NCBI GenBank assembly: GCA_016234735.1
Contig: JACRAN010000050.1
Span: forward strand, 1-37,910
Reading direction: 5' to 3'
DNA from: Bacteroidota bacterium
GTDB taxonomy: Bacteria; Bacteroidota; Bacteroidia; Chitinophagales; Saprospiraceae
Length of the DNA: 37,910 nucleotides
The notes under the pieces were generated by a model. The model did not search any database. It saw nothing but the letters and a program-made list of their open reading frames with translations, and was not told the DNA's origin. Shown here in pieces: positions 16,651 to 25,208 of the stretch. The translations under genes and the position numbers were made by a program. Each line of letters starts with the position of its first letter. Positions within the stretch are counted from its first letter, which is position 1.

Positions 16651-16768
16651 AATCTCAAGCTGTTCGAGGGACGGTGTTCATTTTCTTAGGTGGCATATTT
16701 TGAGCTTGTTCGACTCATAGCTTTCCTTAGTTTCTCGGTATCATGCCTTCAATAAGTGTGGGGGAGAA

Positions 16769-16776
16769 CAAAATTA
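16769..16776 (-). promoter_or_regulatory. Candidate -7 promoter box (TAATTTTG)
   Basis: On the minus strand this is an exact match to the Bacteroidota -7 consensus TAnnTTTG, upstream of the beta-barrel gene. No convincing -33 TTTG is seen at the right spacing. The rest of the 234-bp gap (16651-16884) shows nothing recognisable. Confidence 0.35.
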
Positions 16777-16884
16777 GCAATAATCTTAATGCCGTGGGGA
16801 AATGTTTCGCTACTGTCGGGTAATGACATTTTTTCGACGGCCTTCCGCTCTGTCGGTAACGAGAATTGTGCCGGAATTATTCGG

Positions 16885-17862
16885 TCATTTGCCGAGCAGC
16901 CAGCGAAGAGGCTTCGGGAAGGTGTTTTTCCTGATTTGAAGGTAGGCCACCGGCCTGGTCCCGAAGCCCCGGAAAAAGTTCTCCACCGGCTCCAGCATCG
17001 ACCCCTCGAAATCGATGGCCCGCACCTCCGGCCCGGCCTGTTCGATGGATGTCCAGATGGCCAGCGACATGCCGCCCAACTGCCCCACTTCCGGGTCGAA
17101 GGCACTGAACAAGTGGATGATTTTGTGGCCAAACCGCTGATAAATCAGCCCGGCGTGGAGCCGGCCCTGCCCGTCCCTGACTTCCAGCGCTGTCCCGGTT
17201 TTTTGCTCCCGAAATGCCTGCCACAGGCTCCGCAACAGCGATGAATCGAGGGGATATGCCTTTCGCTCGCCAGCCAGCCGGATGATGTCGTCCACATCCT
17301 GCACCTGTGAAACCGCCAATCCGCTCTTGCGGGCTTTGTTGATGTAGGTCCTCGTCCGTTCGTCGAAATTTCGAAAAATCTGTTCCTTATCTTCCTGATT
17401 GTCAAGCCAGTAGGAGTAGCGGACGTGGAGTTCCCAGCCTGCCCAGTGGAACGGCAGCGGGTAGTCGAACTCCGGTGCGAAGTTGAGGTTCAGCACTTTC
17501 ACCTCCTTCGGAATGTGGTCGAGGATGGTGCTCACCAACCGTTTTTTCAGCGCCAGGGTCTGCGTGGCGTTCTTTTTTTCCACCTCCCCGAAAAAAATGC
17601 CTGTGTACTGGCAGAAGCGGGGGGTGAACAGGTAGCTGACCCAGTATTTCCGGGAAATCCGCAGGGGCATCACTGCCAGCATCTTGCCGTTGTGAAAAAC
17701 GGCGATGCCCTGCCAGCCCGGCCACACCACGTCCAAATACCATGAGAGGCCGTAGGGCGCTCCCTGCGGCGACCGGGCGATGAACCCGTCCCAAATCGCA
17801 TCATCAATCCGGTGCCTTTCAAAAACTTCGGCGGCATAGCCCGACAATTCCGTTGGCTGCAT
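16885..17862 (-). CDS. GNAT/FemAB-like acyltransferase
   Basis: This 325-residue cytoplasmic protein has the layout of the FemAB/BioF2-like branch of the GNAT superfamily. The N-terminal half contains GAPYGLSWYLDVVWPGW and LFTPRFCQYTGIFF. The C-terminal half contains RNFDERTRTYINKARKSGL (the region preceding acceptor binding), YQRFGHKIIHLFSAFDPE and IDFEGSMLEPVENFFRGFG, which is typical of this family. Such enzymes move an acyl or aminoacyl group to an envelope precursor or polysaccharide; the substrate here is unknown. It is 64 bp downstream of uvrC on the same strand and may be co-transcribed. Confidence 0.75.
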   Translation of the reverse strand: MQPTELSGYAAEVFERHRIDDAIWDGFIARSPQGAPYGLSWYLDVVWPGWQGIAVFHNGKMLAVMPLRISRKYWVSYLFTPRFCQYTGIFFGEVEKKNATQTLALKKRLVSTILDHIPKEVKVLNLNFAPEFDYPLPFHWAGWELHVRYSYWLDNQEDKEQIFRNFDERTRTYINKARKSGLAVSQVQDVDDIIRLAGERKAYPLDSSLLRSLWQAFREQKTGTALEVRDGQGRLHAGLIYQRFGHKIIHLFSAFDPEVGQLGGMSLAIWTSIEQAGPEVRAIDFEGSMLEPVENFFRGFGTRPVAYLQIRKNTFPKPLRWLLGK

Positions 17863-17926
17863 GTTTTGGTGAAATTCTTTCCCGCAATGTTAGGATTTAG
17901 GAACGAAAACGGCGGTTTTTTCAGTG

Positions 17927-19921
17927 TCAGGCAACTTCACCGGTATCCTCCTGCTCTGCCCGGAAGTATTTCCAGATTTTCCCGGCGGCGGATTTCCCGG
18001 TAGCGACTTCCAGTTCGGGGAGGGTGGCCTCCCGCAGTTTTTTCACGGAACCGAACAATTTGAGCAGTTTTTCCGCCGTCTTCCCGCCCACGCCGGGGAT
18101 ATCCTCTAATTCGGTTTTGGTGAAATCCTTCGAGCGCTGGTTGCGGTGGAAGGTGATGGCGAAGCGGTGCGCTTCGTTGCGGGCCTGTTGGATGAGCTTG
18201 AGGCTCTCCGATTTTTTGTTGATGTACAGCGGCACCGAATCGCCCGGAAAAAAAATCTCCTCCAACCGTTTGGCGATGCCCACCACGGTTACTTTAGAGG
18301 TGAGAAGTGAGAGGTTTTCAGGGATGAGGGATGAGGGATGAGGGGTGAGGGGTGAGGGGTGAGGGGTGAGGGGTGAGAGGGTGAGAGGTGAGAGGGTTTT
18401 CGTATCTCTTTCCTCTTTCCTCATCCCTCTTTCCTCATTCCTCATCCCTCTTTCCTCATCCCTGATTCTGATGCCGAGGGCTTCGAGGCTCTTCACGGCG
18501 GCGCTGAGTTGGCCCTTGCCGCCGTCGATGATGATGAGTTGCGGCAGGGTCTGGCCTTCGGCCAACAGGCGCTTGTACCTACGGTAAACGACTTCTTCCA
18601 TCGTGGCAAAGTCGTTCGGGCCTTGCACGGTTTTCACGTTGTAGTGGCGGTAGTCGGCCTTGCTGGGCTTGGCATTTTTGAACACCACGCACGATGACAC
18701 GGGGTAGCTCCCCTGCAAGTTGGAGTTGTCGAAACACTCGAAATGCAGCGGCACTTCGGACATGTGCAGGTCGCTTTGCAGGGTGCGCAGGATGCGCTCG
18801 GCGGGGGTTTGCTTGCCAGTTTTCGAGGCTTCCTCCTTCTTTTTTTGCAACAGGAAAAACTGCACGTTTTTCTCGGAGAGTTCGAGCAGCTTTTTTTTGT
18901 CGCCGATTTTCGGCACCGTGACGGTGATGTCCGCCTCTGCCAGCGTCACGTCGAAAGGCACGATGATTTCCGGGGCGATGCTCTGGAACCGTTCCCGCAG
19001 TTCGGGGATGACGAAGGAGAGCAGTTCCTGTTCGTCGTCGTCGAGGTTTTTCACCATCTCCTGCGTGTAGGTGTTGATGATGGCCCCGTTCACCACTTTG
19101 ATGTAGTTGACGTAGGCCAGTTTTTCGTCGCCGGTGATGGAGAACACGTCCACGTCCCGGATGGTGGTGCTGACGACGGTACTCTTGCCCTGGTAGTCCT
19201 CGAAGGCAAGCAGTTTGTCCTTGATGTCCTGGGCTTTTTCAAATTGCAGGTTCGCAGCATGGCGGGCCATTTGCTCCTGGAAGTGCCGTTTCACCGACCC
19301 GAAATTGCCCTTGAGGATGTTCTTGATTTGCTCGGTTTTTTCGAGGTAGGCCGCCTCCGTTTCCAGCCCCTCACAAGGCCCCTGGCAGTTTTTGATATGG
19401 TATTCGAGGCAGACTTTGAATTTGCTTTTGGCAATGTTTTCTTCGGTCAAACTCAGGGTGCAGGTGCGCAGCGGGAAGAGTTGTTTGATTAAATCGAGGA
19501 TGGTCGTCACCCTCATCCTGGAGGTGTACGGCCCGAAGTACGTGGAGCCGTCCCGGATGACCCGCCGGGTGACGAACACCCTGGGGAACGGCTCGTTTTT
19601 GATGCAGAGGTAAGTGTAGCTTTTGCCGTCTTTCAGCATCACGTTGTACGGCGGCTGGAGGCGTTTGATGAGCGTGTTTTCGAGCAGTAGCGCATCGGCC
19701 TCCGAGTCCACCAGCGTCATTTCGATGTGGCTGGCGTGTTTCACCATGACCCTCGTTTTGTAGGCCATGCCCTTGGTGCTGCTGAAATAGGAGGAGAGGC
19801 GGTTTTTCAGGCTTTTGGCTTTGCCCACGTACAACACCCGCCCCTCGGCATCGAGGAAGCGGTACACACCAGGCTCCTGGGGCCAGTTGGGCATCTGTGT
19901 TTTGTAGTCGTGGCTCGTCAT
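17927..19921 (-). CDS. uvrC: Excinuclease ABC subunit C with a repeat-derived insertion
   Basis: This 664-residue UvrC makes the two incisions in nucleotide excision repair. It has the N-terminal GIY-YIG nuclease (GVYRFLDAEGRVLYVGKAKS, 18-37), a UVR motif for UvrB contact (LQFEKAQDIKDKLLAFE), the RNase H-like nuclease (HFECFDNSNLQGSYP and LIIIDGGKGQLSAAVKSLEALG) and C-terminal helix-hairpin-helix (LEDIPGVGGKTAEKLLKLFG). The start is ATG 19921. Between SLEALGI and KVTVVGIAKRLEEI there are about 57 extra residues (about 486-542) of low complexity, such as RDEERGMRNEERGM and SPLTPHPSPLTPHP, encoded by an inverted heptamer repeat. That accounts for the protein being longer than the usual ~600 residues. 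All catalytic parts remain in frame. Confidence 0.95.
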   Translation of the reverse strand: MTSHDYKTQMPNWPQEPGVYRFLDAEGRVLYVGKAKSLKNRLSSYFSSTKGMAYKTRVMVKHASHIEMTLVDSEADALLLENTLIKRLQPPYNVMLKDGKSYTYLCIKNEPFPRVFVTRRVIRDGSTYFGPYTSRMRVTTILDLIKQLFPLRTCTLSLTEENIAKSKFKVCLEYHIKNCQGPCEGLETEAAYLEKTEQIKNILKGNFGSVKRHFQEQMARHAANLQFEKAQDIKDKLLAFEDYQGKSTVVSTTIRDVDVFSITGDEKLAYVNYIKVVNGAIINTYTQEMVKNLDDDEQELLSFVIPELRERFQSIAPEIIVPFDVTLAEADITVTVPKIGDKKKLLELSEKNVQFFLLQKKKEEASKTGKQTPAERILRTLQSDLHMSEVPLHFECFDNSNLQGSYPVSSCVVFKNAKPSKADYRHYNVKTVQGPNDFATMEEVVYRRYKRLLAEGQTLPQLIIIDGGKGQLSAAVKSLEALGIRIRDEERGMRNEERGMRKEERDTKTLSPLTLSPLTPHPSPLTPHPSSLIPENLSLLTSKVTVVGIAKRLEEIFFPGDSVPLYINKKSESLKLIQQARNEAHRFAITFHRNQRSKDFTKTELEDIPGVGGKTAEKLLKLFGSVKKLREATLPELEVATGKSAAGKIWKYFRAEQEDTGEVA
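18299..18463. repeat. In-frame inverted heptamer repeat within uvrC
   Basis: The plus strand reads GGGATGA, GGGGTGA and GGGTGAGA-type 7-mers in about the first 100 bases, then TCATCCC/TTTCCTC-type units of the reverse sense, so the block can fold on itself. The unit of 7 is not a multiple of 3, yet the total length keeps the uvrC frame open. Confidence 0.9.
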
Positions 19922-19991
19922 CGCTATTTTCCGACGGAGGATTTTTTGACAAAAGTAACGCTTTGAAGAGGAAATTGACCGACAGGGAAAA

Positions 19992-20021
19992 CAAAGTTGC
20001 CGACGGGAAATTTCACCCAAA
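19992..20021 (-). promoter_or_regulatory. Candidate uvrC promoter
   Basis: On the minus strand TTTG (20018-20021) is followed after 18 bases by CAACTTTG (19992-19999), one mismatch from the Bacteroidota TAnnTTTG -7 box. Start of transcription would be near 19985, about 65 bases before the uvrC ATG. Confidence 0.4.
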
Positions 20022-20123
20022 AGTCAGGTTTCTGATCTTTGAAAAAGAAGTGCCTGCGAACCGCATTTTTACTATTTTCGGGCTTCGGAAACGGATTTAA
20101 CGAAAAAAAACACCGGCCACGCC

Positions 20124-21662
20124 ATGAAAACCCCGTCCAGCAGGCTTTACGATTTGGTAAAATCGCTCTCCATCACGGAGCGGCGGTATTTCAAGCTGTT
20201 CATCAACAGCAAGGATGCCACAAACAGCAAGTACGTACGGCTGTTCGATGCCATCGGTTCCAGTGCTGCTTTTGACGATGAGGAGTTGATGCGGGCCGTG
20301 TACGGCAACGATCCGGTAAGCACCCAAAAATACTCAGGCTTGAAAGCCTACCTGTACGACCTGATTTTGAGGAGCCTGCAATCGTTCGATGAAAAATCTT
20401 CGGTGGATTACCGCCTGAAAAACATGCTGCTCGGTGTGCGCACGTTCTTCAAACGCTCGCACTTCGACGACTGCAAGGACATCCTCTACAAGGCAAAAAA
20501 AATAGCGAAGGACTTCGAGGATTTCAACACGCTGGTGGAAATCCTCGGATGGGAGAAACGCATCGCCTACACGCAAACCGACATTGCCTTCCTCGACCGG
20601 GAACTGGGGCGCATCACGCAGGAAGAACATGGTTATCTGGAGCAGTTGACCAATATTTCCGCCTACCGGAACATCTTTTTCAGCATCCTCGTCAGCATCC
20701 GCAAGGAGGTGTCCCGCAGCCAGAAACAGCGGGAAGAACTCTCCGCCCTGATGGCCGACCCGCTGATGCAGGACGAGTCCCATGCCCGCTCGTACTTAGC
20801 CAAAGTGCTGTTTTTCCGCATCCATTCCATCTACCTTTTTTCTATTTCCGACTTCGAGGCTTTCTACGATTCCAGTAAAAAACTGATAAAATTGATGGAG
20901 CGGAACAAGCTCATGCTCAGGGAGGACGTGTCGGAGTACATCTCGGCTCTCAGCAACCACGTCATCAGTTGCGGCAGGCTGGGCAAGGTGGCCGAAGTGC
21001 GCCAAACGTTGAACCAGCTCATCAAAGTGAAGCCCATCACCGCCGACGACGAGGTGAAAATCCACCGGCAGTATTACATGAACAAGTTCAGGTTGTGCAT
21101 CAGCACCGGCGAGTTCGAGGAAGGGGCGAAGGAGTTGAAACGTCACCTTAAAGGCGTGGAAAGGCTTGATAAAGCGCAGTTTATAAAAAGCAATTTTTAC
21201 TTTCAATATTTCTGCATCTACTTCGGCACCGGCAATTTTGAAGCAGCGCTGAACAGTCTGAACGATTGGCTAAAAATGTCGGAAAGTGTGGAACGGAAGG
21301 ATTTGCAGAGCCTTGCCCGCATCCTGAACCTGATTATCCACTACGAATTGGGGAACACGATGCTGCTGGACAGCCTGCTCCGGTCCACGTACCGGTACCT
21401 GAACAAGGCCAACCGGCTGTCGGATTTTGAGCGGAAAATGATGAATTTCATCCGGGAGGCAGGCAAGCCGCACTTGAAGAAGGAGATGCAACAAATCCTT
21501 GAAACCCTGAAACAGGACTTCGAGGATTTGTCACGCCAGCCGTCTTACGGCGTGTTCGACTTGTTCGATATTATCTCCTGGCTGGAAAGTAAAATCAGCG
21601 GAAAAGTGTATGCCGAGGTGGTGAAAGAGCGCTTCCGCCAAAAATCAGTAGCGACGACCTGA
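20124..21662 (+). CDS. Helical (TPR-like) protein of unknown function
   Basis: This 512-residue protein has no signal peptide or membrane segment. It is almost wholly helical by eye, with alternating helices such as FDDCKDILYKAKKIAKDFED and a pattern of paired helices resembling degenerate TPRs (for example GNFEAALNSLNDWLKMSE). The N-terminus, SSRLYDLVKSLSITERRYFK, looks like a short helical head domain. I do not recognise a named family or any catalytic motif. The start at ATG 20124 follows a 100-bp spacer from the divergent uvrC. The 3' end overlaps the converging small peptide gene by 18 bp. A scaffolding or protein-binding role is inference only. Confidence 0.75.
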   Translation: MKTPSSRLYDLVKSLSITERRYFKLFINSKDATNSKYVRLFDAIGSSAAFDDEELMRAVYGNDPVSTQKYSGLKAYLYDLILRSLQSFDEKSSVDYRLKNMLLGVRTFFKRSHFDDCKDILYKAKKIAKDFEDFNTLVEILGWEKRIAYTQTDIAFLDRELGRITQEEHGYLEQLTNISAYRNIFFSILVSIRKEVSRSQKQREELSALMADPLMQDESHARSYLAKVLFFRIHSIYLFSISDFEAFYDSSKKLIKLMERNKLMLREDVSEYISALSNHVISCGRLGKVAEVRQTLNQLIKVKPITADDEVKIHRQYYMNKFRLCISTGEFEEGAKELKRHLKGVERLDKAQFIKSNFYFQYFCIYFGTGNFEAALNSLNDWLKMSESVERKDLQSLARILNLIIHYELGNTMLLDSLLRSTYRYLNKANRLSDFERKMMNFIREAGKPHLKKEMQQILETLKQDFEDLSRQPSYGVFDLFDIISWLESKISGKVYAEVVKERFRQKSVATT

Positions 21663-21851
21663 CCTTGCCAGCAAACCTGTGGAAGGGCTGGTGGCCAAAC
21701 CCGGTTCACGGATGTCCACATCGTCCCAGTTGATGTAGCCCACTGAGCCGGTGTTGGTCGGCACGTAGCTTTTGCCGCCTTTCACTTCGCTGCTTTCGGG
21801 CACCGTGAGGGCGTTTTTTGTAAAGTCCTGGAATTGTTTAGTTGTAGCCAT
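21645..21851 (-). CDS. Double-glycine leader small peptide (RiPP/bacteriocin-like precursor)
   Basis: This 68-residue product has an N-terminal leader, KQFQDFTKNALTVPESSEVK, followed by Gly25-Gly26. This is the pattern of leader peptides cleaved by C39-type peptidase/ABC exporters and found in many Bacteroidota natural-product precursors. The 42-residue core is rich in Ser, Thr, Gly and Asp, with no Cys. A canonical -7 box (TACCTTTG) lies 24 bases upstream, which supports expression. No modification or export enzyme is adjacent in this window, so the class of product is unknown. The alternative is a chance open frame, but the leader and promoter together argue against that. Confidence 0.6.
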   Translation of the reverse strand: MATTKQFQDFTKNALTVPESSEVKGGKSYVPTNTGSVGYINWDDVDIREPGLATSPSTGLLARSGRRY

Positions 21852-21874
21852 AACACAAGATTTTTAAGTAGTTG

Positions 21875-21882
21875 CAAAGGTA
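21875..21882 (-). promoter_or_regulatory. -7 promoter box of the GG-leader peptide gene
   Basis: TACCTTTG on the minus strand is an exact TAnnTTTG match. It would give a leader of about 17 nt before ATG 21851. The -33 region is weak. The rest of the 347-bp gap 21852-22198 shows no gene. Confidence 0.5.
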
Positions 21883-22198
21883 GAAAAACTCAAACTGAAA
21901 AGTAAGGTTAAACATCGCCAGTTGAAAACCAAAAATTCCCAAAAGTCAGGTTTCTAAGAATAGGTTTTGGCTCATGCTGCGTTCGTGCAAAATTAAAGCG
22001 GGTTGCCGGACAAGTCCAAATCTGGTTTTGTCAGCCACCGTACCGGCTGCGGGAAAAGGCGGCTGCCACACGACTGGTTGACAAAAATCACATGGTGATG
22101 CCGTCCCGTTCAAAATTTTCGCCCCAACTTTGCCTCCGAAATTCAGGCTGCTCAAGTAGCGGAACAACTTCCCGCATTGCTAACCAAGTTTTTTTTAA

Positions 22199-23242
22199 AT
22201 GAAATTGTACAACAAAATCTGTGGCGAGGAACTGAAGCACCGCCTGTTGGAGAGCAGCGAAGAGCGCACGACGCTGTCATTTTACAAATATGCGCACATC
22301 GAAAATCCCGAACTTTTCCGCAACCAGTTCTACCGGATGCTCGACGAAATCGGCGTTTTCGGGCGGATTTACGTGGCGAAGGAAGGCGTGAACGGCCAGA
22401 TTTCCGTGCCGACGGCCAACTTTGAGGCGCTGAAACAGCGCCTCGATTCCATCGATTTCCTCGCAGGCATCCGCCTCAACGTGGCCATCGAAGACGATGG
22501 CAAATCGTTTTTCAAACTCACCATCAAAGTCCGGGGAAAAATCGTGGCCGACGGGCTGGACGACCACAGCTTCGACGTGACGAAGCGGGGCCAACACCTC
22601 AGCGCCCAGGATTTCAACGCCCTCACCGACGACCCCGGTACGCTCGTAGTGGACATGCGCAACCACTACGAAAGCGAGGTCGGCTATTTTGAAAATGCCC
22701 TCCGGCCCGATGTCGTCACCTTTCGGGATGCGCTGCCGCTGGTGGAGCAAATGCTTGAAAATGAGAAGGACACGAACATCGTGATGTACTGCACAGGCGG
22801 CATCCGCTGCGAAAAAGCGAGCGCCTACTACCTCCACAAGGGTTTCAAAAACGTCTTCATGGTGGACGGCGGCATCATCGAATACACCCGCCAGTGCGGG
22901 GAGCAGGGCTTGCCCAACAAGTTCATCGGCAAAAATTTCGTCTTCGACGAACGCCTCGGCGAGCGCATCAGCGAGGCTGTGGTAGCCGTCTGCCACCAGT
23001 GCGGCGGTCCCTGCGACACGCACGTGAATTGCGCCAACGATGCCTGCCACCTGCTGTTCATCCAGTGCCCGGCCTGTGCCGAAAAGTACCGCCACTGCTG
23101 CTCCTCCAAGTGCGCCGAGTTCTCGCAACTGCCCGAAGCGGAGCAGGTCCGGCTTCGCAAAACCGAAATTTTCAACGGCACGAAATTCACCAAGGGCCGC
23201 TACAAAGCCTTCCGGCAAGGGGAGGATTTGGTGATGGGGTAA
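22199..23242 (+). CDS. trhO: tRNA uridine(34) hydroxylase, rhodanese family
   Basis: This 347-residue protein is a TrhO (YceA)-type enzyme, which makes 5-hydroxyuridine at tRNA position 34 with O2 (established for the family). It has the N-terminal domain ending in [17 protein letters not shown], then a rhodanese domain with the loop [11 protein letters not shown] (Cys198, Cys204). A Cys-rich tail follows ([14 protein letters not shown] and [16 protein letters not shown]), fitting the family's C-terminal metal-binding-like region. Length and layout match the family. ATG 22199 follows an A/T-rich spacer. Its 3' end faces the converging anti-sigma-like gene. Confidence 0.93.
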   Translation: MKLYNKICGEELKHRLLESSEERTTLSFYKYAHIENPELFRNQFYRMLDEIGVFGRIYVAKEGVNGQISVPTANFEALKQRLDSIDFLAGIRLNVAIEDDGKSFFKLTIKVRGKIVADGLDDHSFDVTKRGQHLSAQDFNALTDDPGTLVVDMRNHYESEVGYFENALRPDVVTFRDALPLVEQMLENEKDTNIVMYCTGGIRCEKASAYYLHKGFKNVFMVDGGIIEYTRQCGEQGLPNKFIGKNFVFDERLGERISEAVVAVCHQCGGPCDTHVNCANDACHLLFIQCPACAEKYRHCCSSKCAEFSQLPEAEQVRLRKTEIFNGTKFTKGRYKAFRQGEDLVMG

Positions 23243-23310
23243 CTTCCCCCACCGTCCGTTCCCGAACACTTTTCATCCGCAGGTGGAGGCAGTCTCTTTC
23301 GGGCGCAGTT

Positions 23311-24297
23311 TTATTTCTCCGCAAACCCTTTTTTCTTCAAATCATCCCGGAGCTTCATGGCCTTGGCCTGAAATTCGGCCCCGCCACCGCCCTCGGCAAG
23401 CTGGTTCAGTTCACGCCAAAACTTCGATTGCTGGTGCCCGTAATCGGCTAAGTAAAAATGCAGCAGGCGCCATTTCGCCGGGGGGCTGGCATCCGCAGCG
23501 GCGTATTGTTCAAAACAAAGCGCCGCCTGCCGGTAGTTTTTTTCCGAATAAAAGACTTGCGCCAGCATTTTCCGGGCGTACGGGTAATAGTCCGTCATGC
23601 CCGGCAGCACTTGCAGGAGATGGACTTTGGCAGCGCTGTACTGCTTGTTCAAAAAATCATCCAGCCCCTCGTTGAAGTATTGCCTCCCGTTCTCCGCCAA
23701 CTGGGTTCCCCTGGTGGCCGACAATTGTTTTTCAATCGAGCCGTGCAGGTCGCTCATGTTTTCATCCGCGAGCGCAATCAATTCACCGTAAGATTCCTGC
23801 CGCGCCGGTTTTTTGGGCTGCGGAACGGGGGGCGGAGCAATTTGCGGCTGAGGGGCAGGAGCGGGAGCTTCCGCGATGGGGGTTTTTGGTTTTTCAACCG
23901 CAGGGGGCGGGGGGCTTGGTTTTTCTGCGGCACCAGGATTTCCCTGGCTCCAAAACCACCAGGCCGCCGCGACCAGCAAGAGCAGGGCAATGCCGCTCAA
24001 CAGCCAGGGGCGCGGAATGGCGGTGGTCCTGACCGCTGGTTTTGCTGGCAGCACGTCATCGGGCGGCGGTGGCAATTCATCCATGTTTTCGCGCCAGCGT
24101 CCGAGGTCGAGGTCGAGGTCTCTGCGCACCAGTTCGGCAATGCCGGCCTGTTCCAGCCGGTGTGCTTCCACCTCGGCAGCCAGCGACGGGTCGCTGGCAA
24201 TTTCTGCGGCGAAAGCCTGTGCTTCCTTCGGGAGAAGCTCGCCTGAGAGGAAGGCATCTATTTTTTCTGAAAGTACCTGGGATCTCATCTTTTTCAT
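23311..24297 (-). CDS. Membrane-anchored probable anti-sigma/TPR-type regulator
   Basis: This 328-residue protein follows the ECF sigma gene after 53 bp in the same operon. The N-terminal ~95 residues are cytoplasmic: MKKMRSQVLSEKIDAFLSGE and AEEIASDPSLA-like helices resemble the anti-sigma N-terminal domain, with no zinc-finger cysteines. One transmembrane segment (about 98-116, WLLSGIALLLLVAAAWWFW) follows. A Pro/Ala-rich linker (about 122-175) leads to a C-terminal helical, TPR-like domain (for example YFNEGLDDFLNKQYSAAKVH and YSEKNYRQAALCFEQYAAAD) outside the cytoplasm. The start is set at ATG 24297; ATG 24288 is also possible. It probably holds the sigma factor until an envelope signal arrives (inference). 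Confidence 0.75.
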   Translation of the reverse strand: MKKMRSQVLSEKIDAFLSGELLPKEAQAFAAEIASDPSLAAEVEAHRLEQAGIAELVRRDLDLDLGRWRENMDELPPPPDDVLPAKPAVRTTAIPRPWLLSGIALLLLVAAAWWFWSQGNPGAAEKPSPPPPAVEKPKTPIAEAPAPAPQPQIAPPPVPQPKKPARQESYGELIALADENMSDLHGSIEKQLSATRGTQLAENGRQYFNEGLDDFLNKQYSAAKVHLLQVLPGMTDYYPYARKMLAQVFYSEKNYRQAALCFEQYAAADASPPAKWRLLHFYLADYGHQQSKFWRELNQLAEGGGGAEFQAKAMKLRDDLKKKGFAEK

Positions 24298-24350
24298 GAC
24301 GTTGGGTTTTGGATGTTTCCGCTTGCGCAATCCAGCATCCAAAACGGCTT

Positions 24351-24935
24351 CTAAATCTTTTCCCGCAGGAAATCCCGCAGGCGGTCGCGGCAAATTGCCA
24401 CCTGGTTTTTGGCGGTTTGCACATTGCCGTAACCCATTTCACCGGCAATTTCTTCCATTTTGAAACCCTTGCCGTAGAGGGTCAGCAAGGTTTTGCAGCG
24501 CTCTCCCAACTGTTCGAGGCCCCGGTTGACCATCTCGGCGCGTTCCTGCCGGATGTAGTCTTCCTCGACGCCGGGCTGCAACCCCTCCCAGGCCGGGCGG
24601 CTTTCCGGGTCGAATTCCACGGTCCGCTTTTGCCGTCCGGCGGATATTTTTTGGGCCTCCGCCCATTTCCTGGTCAAAGATTCGATGAAATAAGTGCGCA
24701 AGCTGGCGCTGTGCAGCGCAAAATCAGGCTTGCAGACCTGCCTTTCCACCGCCAGCACAACATAAGAAAACACTTCGTCCACCTGCTCTTCCCGACCGCC
24801 CAGGCTGAAAACTGGCTTGAGGTAAAACGCCCGCCAAGCCTTGTAGATGTACTGCCAGGCATCGTTGCGCTGCCTGCCCCCGGCGCGGATTGCCGCGACG
24901 AGCTGGTCGTCTGTCCATTGTCCTTTTTCAACCAT
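24351..24935 (-). CDS. ECF-type RNA polymerase sigma factor
   Basis: This 194-residue protein contains region 2-like helices (DEVFSYVVLAVERQV, then SLRTYFIESLTRKWAEAQ) and region 4 (LEQLGERCKTLLTLYGKGFK, MEEIAGEMGYGNVQTAKNQV), whose helix-turn-helix reads the -35-type element. There is no anti-sigma domain in the same chain. It stands at the head of a two-gene operon with the membrane regulator. It is divergent from the S74/T9SS gene, with 273 bp between. It may control its own operon and the neighbouring envelope genes, but target promoters are unknown. Confidence 0.88.
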   Translation of the reverse strand: MVEKGQWTDDQLVAAIRAGGRQRNDAWQYIYKAWRAFYLKPVFSLGGREEQVDEVFSYVVLAVERQVCKPDFALHSASLRTYFIESLTRKWAEAQKISAGRQKRTVEFDPESRPAWEGLQPGVEEDYIRQERAEMVNRGLEQLGERCKTLLTLYGKGFKMEEIAGEMGYGNVQTAKNQVAICRDRLRDFLREKI

Positions 24936-24989
24936 AGAGCGGGGGATTTTAAAAAAAGTACCCTCTGTTTTGGATTTTTTTTACTCCAA

Positions 24990-25023
24990 CAAATATACAA
25001 AGCGCTTCCTGCCGCCTGGCAAA
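24990..25023 (-). promoter_or_regulatory. Candidate promoter of the sigma/anti-sigma operon
   Basis: On the minus strand TTTG (25020-25023), 22 bases, then TATATTTG (24990-24997), an exact Bacteroidota -7 match. It gives a leader of about 48 nt. Confidence 0.5.
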
Positions 25024-25208
25024 AGATTTTTTAAAAAAGCGCTCCCGAACGGGGTACCGTTTTTCAATCGCCCCGCTCCCACAGGGCAAATCACCACACC
25101 GGCAGGAACATCCAAAAAAAACGGCTCGCTTGGCCTTCCTGCAAAAGCCGCAATGCCCGAATGCGTCAATCAAGGCAAAATCATTTTTACTTCTAAATCA
25201 ATAAAGTC

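Noticed and set aside
20038-20080. Promoter TTTG plus TATTTTCG before the helical protein gene
   Set aside because: The spacing of about 31 bases is too long for the Bacteroidota -33/-7 pattern and the -7 box has a mismatch.
22277-23269. Minus-strand open frame of 330 codons
   Set aside because: It lies wholly opposite trhO, which has clear rhodanese and Cys-rich motifs.
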